Shown piece after piece: positions 57,752 through 64,000 of a stretch of DNA of 64,000 bases (position 1 is its first letter; the number at the start of each line of letters is the position of its first letter). The notes under the pieces were generated by a model that ran no database searches, was not told where the DNA came from, and worked only from the letters and a program-made list of their open reading frames with translations. Position numbers and translations under genes: made by a program. Origin of the DNA: Clostridiales bacterium (lineage in GTDB: Bacteria > Bacillota > Clostridia > Oscillospirales > CAG-272); contig JAAYHB010000021.1 of NCBI GenBank assembly GCA_012727435.1, positions 124,001 to 188,000 on the forward strand, in the 5' to 3' direction.

Positions 57752-58017
57752 TTTTCTTACCCTTGCCGTTTATGGCAAAAACATAAAATAGGCGTTCATC
57801 CCGCATATCTGCCGCGAGGGCTGAACATCCAAACTGTATTATACATCATGAGTATGCCCTTGTCAACATAATATGATAAATTTTTCACATCCGACAATTC
57901 CGGCGCGGTTACTGATGTTCCTCGTTGTTAAATTGCCGGACTCCAATTGATTTTTATTACAATTCTTCCGGAAATGCCATAACACATTTTGCCCCGATAA
58001 TAATTCGTCCACTCCAC

Positions 58018-58046
58018 TTGACAATAAATAAATGATGATATATAAT
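58018..58046 (+). promoter_or_regulatory. Promoter of tRNA-Ala
   Basis: TTGACA-17-TATAAT. Confidence 0.7.
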
Positions 58047-58063
58047 AGTGAAGGCTGTTCTTC

Positions 58064-58139
58064 GGGCTTGTAGCTCAGTTGGGAGAGCGCCGCGTTCGCA
58101 ACGCGGAGGTCAAGGGTTCGAATCCCTCCAGGTCCACCA
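58064..58139 (+). tRNA. tRNA-Ala (CGC), CCA encoded
   Basis: GGGCTTG/CAGGTCC acceptor with G3:U70, anticodon loop TTCGCAA, T-arm GGGTTCGAATCCC. Confidence 0.93.
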
Positions 58140-58291
58140 GAAAGCAAAGCAGGGCGAGGTTGTCCGACCGAGCCCTGCATTTTGCTTTCTGATTTGAAGG
58201 GATTCGAAAAGGGCGGCTGCAAAGCAACAGAAACATGCCGGGGGCATGTTTCGGCGCCCGAGGGCGTGGTAGGGAGCGGGAGCGACCGGAG

Positions 58292-58312
58292 CGAATCCCT
58301 CCAGGTCCACCA
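58292..58312 (+). repeat. 21-nt direct copy of the tRNA-Ala 3' end
   Basis: CGAATCCCTCCAGGTCCACCA identical to 58119-58139, 173 bp downstream. Confidence 0.85.
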
Positions 58313-58355
58313 AAAAGGCAGCAGATTTCTAACAAAATCTGCTGCCTTTTTTCTA
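58313..58355. terminator. Bidirectional hairpin terminator between the tRNA-Ala repeat and serA
   Basis: AAAAAGGCAGCAGATTT-ctaac-AAAATCTGCTGCCTTTTTT. Confidence 0.75.
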
Positions 58356-58389
58356 TGCCGAAAAGCCTTGCAACCATCTCTGCAATCTG

Positions 58390-59553
58390 TCAGTCAAAAC
58401 GGGTGACTCGGATGACGCCATCCAGCGCCCGAAGGCCGCTGATCAACGGTTCCAAAGCGTCGGAATCCAGATCAATCATCGTGTAGGCGTATACCCCTTT
58501 GGAGCGGTTGACCAGGTTGGCAATATTGATTTGCGCGTCAGAGATCAGATTGGTGATGGCACCTAACATACCGCGTTTGTTGTAGTGGCAAATGGTGATT
58601 CGGCACTCACCGGTCCGCGGCGACGTGACATCCGGGTAGTTGACCGAATTGGTGATGTTGCCGTTTTCCAGAAAATCGATAAGCTGATTTGCAGCCATGA
58701 CGGCGCAGTTTTCATCGGCTTCCGGGGTACCGGCGCCCAGGTGGGGAGTTGCCAGCACATTCTCCAAGGCAAGCTGTTCCTTGGTGGGGAAATCAGTCAG
58801 GTAATAACGAACCTTTCCGCTCTTCAGACCTTCCACAATGGCCTCGTTGTTGACGACGGGGCCCCTCGCGTAATTGATGATCGTGACACCGAGCTTCATC
58901 ATATCAATGGCGGCTTTGTCGATATAGTCGTACGTGTCCTCCTTCAGCGGGACATGCAAAGAGATATAATCGCAGTTTCTGTAAATCTCGGTGGGGTCAT
59001 TCACAAAGTTGACATAAGGCTTGATGTTCTCAATGGCTTGCTTGGAGAGGAAAGGATCGTATCCGTAAACATGCATCCCCAAATTGGTGCATGCCTTGGC
59101 CATCCTGGAACCAATTGCGCCCACGCCGATGATGCCGATGGACTTGCCCATAATCTCGGGGCCGCGGAATTTCACTTTGCCCTTTTCCACCGCCTTTCCG
59201 GAGTCCACCTCATTTCCGAGCGTCTTTACCCACGCAGAGGCCGCTATTACGTTTCGGGCCGCCATGATCATGACGCCGAGAACAAGTTCCTTCACGGCAT
59301 TTGCGTTTCCGCCGGGCGTGTTGAAAACCACGATGCCAAGCTCGCTGCATTTATCCACCGGAATCGTATTGACCCCGGCGCCCACCCGCACGATGGCTTT
59401 CAGGTTTTCGGGGATCTCAATATCGTGCAGGGGATGAGAATGAACCATAATCGCGTCATAGGAGAGGGCAGAGTCGCTGATCTCATATCGGCTTTTATCG
59501 AAGAGATCAAGGCCTATGGGCGATATGTTGTCATAAGTTCTGATTGTTTTCAT
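58390..59553 (-). CDS. serA: D-3-phosphoglycerate dehydrogenase-like 2-hydroxyacid dehydrogenase with ACT domain
   Basis: IGIIGVGAIGSRMAKACTNLGMHVYGYDPF, C-terminal ACT-like CRITICHYNKRGMLGAITNLISDAQINIANLVN. Confidence 0.9.
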   Translation of the reverse strand: MKTIRTYDNISPIGLDLFDKSRYEISDSALSYDAIMVHSHPLHDIEIPENLKAIVRVGAGVNTIPVDKCSELGIVVFNTPGGNANAVKELVLGVMIMAARNVIAASAWVKTLGNEVDSGKAVEKGKVKFRGPEIMGKSIGIIGVGAIGSRMAKACTNLGMHVYGYDPFLSKQAIENIKPYVNFVNDPTEIYRNCDYISLHVPLKEDTYDYIDKAAIDMMKLGVTIINYARGPVVNNEAIVEGLKSGKVRYYLTDFPTKEQLALENVLATPHLGAGTPEADENCAVMAANQLIDFLENGNITNSVNYPDVTSPRTGECRITICHYNKRGMLGAITNLISDAQINIANLVNRSKGVYAYTMIDLDSDALEPLISGLRALDGVIRVTRFD

Positions 59554-59587
59554 ACTGTGTTACCTCCTAAAAAAGTATATCAAACAA

Positions 59588-59812
59588 AAAAGCTTTCCAT
59601 CCCAACCACTGGGACGGAAAGCGTTGATTTCCGCGGTGCCACCCGGTTTGCCGAAGAGCAGACTTCGACCTCTCGAAGGCTGTAACGGCGCCACCGTCAC
59701 CGCTCGTCGCGGGCCGCTCCGGGGCGGAAAGCTCCCGCAGGTACCGGCTCACACCAGCCGCCGGCTCTCTTTGAACCTGTCCGGGAACATGTTCCCCTTC
59801 AATGCGTTTGCA
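59588..59812 (-). ncRNA. T-box leader upstream of serA
   Basis: Minus strand contains GGGTGGCACCGCGGAAATCAACGCTTTCCGTCCCAGTGG, terminator GCTTTCCGTCCC/GGGATGGAAAGC-TTTTTT, and stem I AGAGAGCCGGCGGCTGGTGTGAGCCGG. Confidence 0.9.
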
Positions 59813-60009
59813 AAAGTTCTAATAATATATAACACACTTCGATATAAAAAGCAAGTGGTTATTAAGTTCAAACAAAATATTTATGTAGGATTACAATACG
59901 GGAGTACCACTGGCATCAGGTTTTCATCATGATTGACAAAAAGCATCTCGCGGTTTATATCACCAGAAAGCAAAATCCCGCGCCGGGCACCCGGCGCGGG
60001 ATTTTGTGT

Positions 60010-60453
60010 TTAGTCGATATCGATTCTTATTGATTTGTCGACCGTCTGTTTCTTCGGAACGGTTATCGTCAGCTCCCCGTTGTCGAGCTTTGCCTTGATC
60101 CCCTTGCCGTCGGCCTCTGCAAGGTAGATGCTGCGCTGCATTGAGCAGATGCGCCGCTCCCTGTGCAGGTAGTTCTTCTTTTCTTTTTCGGTTTTTTCGT
60201 CCCTCGTGACAGAGATGACCAACCTGTTGTCGTCAAAGGACAGGTTGATTTCATTCTTTTTCACGCCGGGCAGCTCGGCTTCGATGATATAGTGGTCATC
60301 CTCTTCGCTAACGTCGACTTTGAAGGTGTCGCAGTCGAAACGCCTTCTGAAGGGCCAGTCCGAAAAGAAGTCGTCGATCATATTGTTGAAAAGCTCAAAC
60401 TCCGGGAATCCCACGCTCTTATTCCATCTGTTGAAAGGTACTAAAACTCCCAT
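60010..60453 (-). CDS. Hsp20/alpha-crystallin small heat-shock protein
   Basis: YIIEAELPGVKKNEINLSFDDNRLVI, GELTITVPKK. Confidence 0.93.
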   Translation of the reverse strand: MGVLVPFNRWNKSVGFPEFELFNNMIDDFFSDWPFRRRFDCDTFKVDVSEEDDHYIIEAELPGVKKNEINLSFDDNRLVISVTRDEKTEKEKKNYLHRERRICSMQRSIYLAEADGKGIKAKLDNGELTITVPKKQTVDKSIRIDID

Positions 60454-60478
60454 AACAACATCTCCTTTTCTCAATATT

Positions 60479-60505
60479 TTAGCACTCTTGGTGAGTAAGT
60501 GCTAA
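60479..60505 (-). promoter_or_regulatory. CIRCE element (HrcA operator)
   Basis: TTAGCACTC-N9-AAGTGCTAA, one mismatch from consensus TTAGCACTC-N9-GAGTGCTAA, just upstream of hsp20. Confidence 0.85.
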
Positions 60506-60745
60506 CTTCTGTTATAAATATACTACATCAAAGCAGTTTTGTCAATACTATTTTGAAAAAATTTTTAAACTTTTTTCAGTTTTCGGGCAAGAGTGCCAAT
60601 TTTCTGTTGTGTTACGGCATATATTTGCTATGGTTGTCTCCACGCCCGGACACCCTGTGTCTTCTTTTTATATTTTACACTCCCAAAGGATTTTATCCCC
60701 TGCCGCCGAATATAAATTATATCAGAAAAACAAGGAGGCTCGAGT

Positions 60746-62023
60746 TTGAAAAAACACAGGGTCATCATAATCAAAGGGAAGACGGTCCTGCTCGCCCTGC
60801 TCACCGCCATGGCGTGCGCATTTTTCATCTCGGCGCTCTCAACTTATCTCTCACAGCCCGCCAAGTTCAAAAAAAGCAGCGCGGCCGGCGGTGATTATGT
60901 AATATTGGCGGCAAGCGAGCAGGGAATATATTTTTATCAGCGTGATTTTGACGCTTTTTTGCTGCTGCCGCCCGGGAATTCCTTTAGGGTACAGGTCTTC
61001 AGGCGAGCCGGCGGCGAGGTCGAGCTTGTCAATTCGGGGATTGACGTATACTACTCGATTGTCGACAACACCACCTCGGCGGATAAAATCAACTTCTGGG
61101 ATTATGCGGCCTACTACGGATATGACCTGGAGCCGGATATCGGCATTACCGGAAACGGCCTCTCGGGCAAAATGCAGCTCTCGGAGGACGGCAACTACTA
61201 TGTGGCCACCGCAATACCGCTGACCCCGTACAACGACGGCAGCAGGGTGGCCGACCCCTATCAGTTGGCGGTCATAACCGTGACCGACAGCCGGAGCGGA
61301 GAGATTCTCGCGCAAATCGGCGACGTGGTCGTATCGGTATCCGACGAGCTCGGCTGCCAGAACTGCCACGGGACTGTCGACACCAACCTCAATATCCTCT
61401 CGGCGCATGACAGGATATCGAATACCGATCTGCTCGAGCAGCTCTCGAACGGAATAAGGCATAAGTGCTCGGACTGCCACCGGGACAACGCGCTCGGCGA
61501 GCCGGGGATCCCGGGTGTTCCGCCGCTCTCGCAGGCTATACACCGGTTTCATGCCGACAGGATGCTGCCGCGCAGTGGTGTGCCTGAATGCTACAGGTGC
61601 CATCCAGGGCCGATAACCCAGTTCTACCGCGGCGCCATGTACGTGGCGGGGATCAGCTGCACCAACTCCAATTGCCACGGCGACATGCTGAATGTGGCGC
61701 TGACTCAGGCGGTAGGCCGGCAGGCCTGGCTGAACGAACCCGACTGTTCCAACTGCCACCGCGAGGTGTACAGCGTAAATCAGGGAAAGCTCTACAGCGA
61801 CTCGTATCTTCTGAACAGCCCCGACGAGGAGATGAACAATATAATCCTCTGCATTTCCTGCCACAACAGCGCCCACGCCGAATGGGTGTCGTCAAGAAAC
61901 CTCGACAACCTGCTGCCTATAAGCCTTATGGGATATCCCGATTACATCAGGCGCTGTACGGTCTGCCACGGAGCCGGAGTCCTCGGCCGGGCGCATGCGT
62001 ATTACATAGAAGAAACAAGGTAA
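60746..62023 (+). CDS. Membrane-anchored multiheme c-type cytochrome
   Basis: TTG start with AAGGAGG; N-terminal TM; CQNCH, CSDCH, CYRCH, CTNSNCH, CSNCH, CISCH, CTVCH. Confidence 0.88.
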   Translation: MKKHRVIIIKGKTVLLALLTAMACAFFISALSTYLSQPAKFKKSSAAGGDYVILAASEQGIYFYQRDFDAFLLLPPGNSFRVQVFRRAGGEVELVNSGIDVYYSIVDNTTSADKINFWDYAAYYGYDLEPDIGITGNGLSGKMQLSEDGNYYVATAIPLTPYNDGSRVADPYQLAVITVTDSRSGEILAQIGDVVVSVSDELGCQNCHGTVDTNLNILSAHDRISNTDLLEQLSNGIRHKCSDCHRDNALGEPGIPGVPPLSQAIHRFHADRMLPRSGVPECYRCHPGPITQFYRGAMYVAGISCTNSNCHGDMLNVALTQAVGRQAWLNEPDCSNCHREVYSVNQGKLYSDSYLLNSPDEEMNNIILCISCHNSAHAEWVSSRNLDNLLPISLMGYPDYIRRCTVCHGAGVLGRAHAYYIEETR

Positions 62024-62037
62024 GGAGTCAAGTTAAA

Positions 62038-63732
62038 ATGAAAGGACTTGCCGTTTTTGAAAACCTGCTGCTCCCGGCGGCCGCCGGACTCTGCTTTGTC
62101 TGTGCGCTCTGGTCCTTCTTTCCGGGAAAGCAAAAAAACAGGACAAGAGCGCTGCCCTTTTTGTGGGGTGCGGCGACTCTGCTCGTCACACTGACGACGG
62201 CGCTGATGGTCTGCTACCTTGTAACCGTTAACTGCGAATACGGCTATGTGTACAGCCATACCAGCCGGGACACCCGGCTGATTTACCGGATTTCTGCCCT
62301 GTGGTCGGGACAGGAGGGCTCTTTTCTGCTCTGGGCGCTGATTATGTGCCTGACCGGCATTGTCCTGCTCGGCAGCGGCGTACGGAATTTCGGGCGGAGC
62401 TTCGGGATTTTTTCTGTCGTGTGCGCTGTCCTTTTGGTTTTGTGCCAGATTTCGCAGCCCTTTGCCAGGCTCACGCCGGTGCCGGCCGACGGGCTGGGGC
62501 TGAATGCAGCGCTGCTTGACCCGTTTATGGTAATCCACCCGCCGCTGGTTTTTGTCGCCTACAGCGCCATGGCGGCCTTGTTTTCGCTTGCGGGCGCGCC
62601 AAAGGATGACAAGGCAACGGCGGACAAGATACGGTTATGGACCCGGGTCGGCTGGTTTTTCCTCGGCATCGGGATTCTGAGCGGTAGCGTGTGGGCATAC
62701 CGGGCGCTGGGCTGGGGCGGATACTGGGCATGGGACCCGATTGAAAACGCCGCGTTTGTCCCCTGGCTAATACTCACAGGATACCTGCACCAGAGAGACC
62801 TGTCGGGAAAAAATACGTGTGTCGTGCCCTTTTTGCTGGCGTGCGTCGGGGTTTTCCTGACGCGCAGCGGGATACTCGCCTCAATGTCGGCACACGCCTA
62901 CACCGAGGGAGATATCCTGATTTCGGTCATTATCTCCTGTTCGGTGGTGAGCATTGCGGTATTTTTGTTAGTTTCTAAAATCAAAAAAGCCGATAAAAAG
63001 GAAACCGGCAAAAAAGCAAAAGCCGGCATCACCAAAATTTCGATATACATGATAAATACATATGCTGCGCTGGTTTTTCTCGGCACCGTCGCCCCGATTG
63101 TGCTGCGGACCACGACTCCGATGGCCTACTTCACAGCAATAAGTACCGCCTTTGCCCTCGCATATCCGGCGCTGCTGACGGCACGGGACTTTGCAATATT
63201 GAAGCGGCTGAATATCCCGATGATTCTCATCAGCGCGGCGCTCACCGCGGGTATTGCGGTACTCGTCCGCACAACCAACATTTTCTGGCTTTTTGTTATC
63301 TGGGCGGCGCTCATGCCTCTCTCTCTCTGGCTGGCAGACCGCTTCAGACAGTCGGACACGCGGTATTATCTGAGGCATCTGGGGGTTCTGCTCATAATTA
63401 TCGGCACTATAGCGTCGACTGCTTTTGCCGAGAATAAGTACGCCGTCGCCGAGTTTGACGGCAAAAACATCACGTTTGAGGGAGTGAGCATCAGCCGGGA
63501 AAAACTTTCGGAAAAGGAAATGATTATTATCACTCAGTTGCACCGGGATTTGATAATTCAAACCTCCCGGGTTCTGCCCTCGCCTACCGGCGGCCTTGTT
63601 GTCCACTATACCGAAAAGCCGCTGATTCTGTTGTTCTGGGTGGGGTGTGTCCTGGTGGTGATGCCGGTTTTTCAGCAGAAAACAAAAAAAGGAATGTCAT
63701 ACACAATAACTGCTTCTCACTCTTTGCCTTGA
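62038..63732 (+). CDS. ccmF: CcmF/CcsA-type cytochrome c heme lyase
   Basis: WWD motif WGGYWAWDPIENAAFVPWL, multi-TM; true start MKGLAVFEN within ORF 61588-63732. Confidence 0.85.
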   Translation: MKGLAVFENLLLPAAAGLCFVCALWSFFPGKQKNRTRALPFLWGAATLLVTLTTALMVCYLVTVNCEYGYVYSHTSRDTRLIYRISALWSGQEGSFLLWALIMCLTGIVLLGSGVRNFGRSFGIFSVVCAVLLVLCQISQPFARLTPVPADGLGLNAALLDPFMVIHPPLVFVAYSAMAALFSLAGAPKDDKATADKIRLWTRVGWFFLGIGILSGSVWAYRALGWGGYWAWDPIENAAFVPWLILTGYLHQRDLSGKNTCVVPFLLACVGVFLTRSGILASMSAHAYTEGDILISVIISCSVVSIAVFLLVSKIKKADKKETGKKAKAGITKISIYMINTYAALVFLGTVAPIVLRTTTPMAYFTAISTAFALAYPALLTARDFAILKRLNIPMILISAALTAGIAVLVRTTNIFWLFVIWAALMPLSLWLADRFRQSDTRYYLRHLGVLLIIIGTIASTAFAENKYAVAEFDGKNITFEGVSISREKLSEKEMIIITQLHRDLIIQTSRVLPSPTGGLVVHYTEKPLILLFWVGCVLVVMPVFQQKTKKGMSYTITASHSLP

Positions 63733-63938
63733 TAAAACTTTTATTCTGGTTCATTTGACGGGCGCTCGGTCCCTCTGCGCCGCGTCCGCTCGCGCGGGGC
63801 GGAGCCCCCGAAAAAGCGCTCCGTGCGGTGATTTTTTGAAATATTGCATATCATGTAAAACTGTGATATAATATTTATCATAAAATGTCAATTTCTCCGC
63901 CCATAAGGGCGAATTCTGTTGATGGGGCATGGCCGGAC

Positions 63939-64000
63939 ATGAGCGACACAGCTGTTCACATAGAAAATTTGTCGGTTTATTACGGGCATACAAAGGCGTT
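63939..64000 (+). CDS. ABC transporter ATP-binding protein, N-terminal fragment at window edge
   Basis: MSDTAVHIENLSVYYGHTKA, typical ABC ATPase N-terminus. Confidence 0.55.
   Translation, partial: MSDTAVHIENLSVYYGHTKA

Noticed and set aside
58585-59685. 366-aa plus-strand ORF
   Set aside because: Shadow of serA that runs into the T-box leader
60851-61876. 341-aa minus-strand ORF
   Set aside because: Shadow of the multiheme cytochrome gene
61588-62037. N-terminal 150 codons of ORF 61588-63732
   Set aside because: Out-of-frame overlap with cytochrome gene; CcmF-like start is MKGLAVFEN at 62038
1-64000. CRISPR arrays, prophage, transposase or integrase genes
   Set aside because: None recognised in the ORF translations or as regularly spaced repeats

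Overview
The window looks like chromosome of an uncultured, Clostridia-like anaerobe (my inference from gene content and intergenic style; no rRNA is present). It carries about 45 supportable protein genes and four tRNAs: Ser-GCT, Pro-TGG, Gln-CTG and Ala-CGC. Main blocks in order: a minus-strand oligopeptide ABC transporter (dppD/C/B plus binding protein) with an unusually enlarged permease; pepF; an NMT1/SsuA-type ABC transporter; a split transketolase; a GldA/GldG/DUF4340-like ABC locus with odd repeat insertions; nth; a hexuronate/aldonate island beside tRNA-Ser (AraC, SDR, LarA-family racemase, Gnd, PfkB kinase, UxaC); tmk and cysS; a beta-CASP metallo-hydrolase; a DgoK-like kinase; a frameshifted GLUG surface protein; orphan binding lipoproteins; mscL, zapA-like, cca and pfkA; a T-box-controlled serA; an hsp20 with a CIRCE site; and a multiheme cytochrome c next to a CcmF-like heme lyase. 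The most interesting candidate system is the 26.1-33.2 kb island. Its gene set fits a route glucuronate -> fructuronate -> mannonate -> gluconate (LarA-type C2 epimerisation) -> 6-P-gluconate -> ribulose-5-P, with no mannonate dehydratase or KDPG aldolase in the window. The island is bracketed by degenerate copies of the tRNA-Ser 3' end. A second notable item is a dispersed intergenic hairpin family whose copies show compensatory stem changes.
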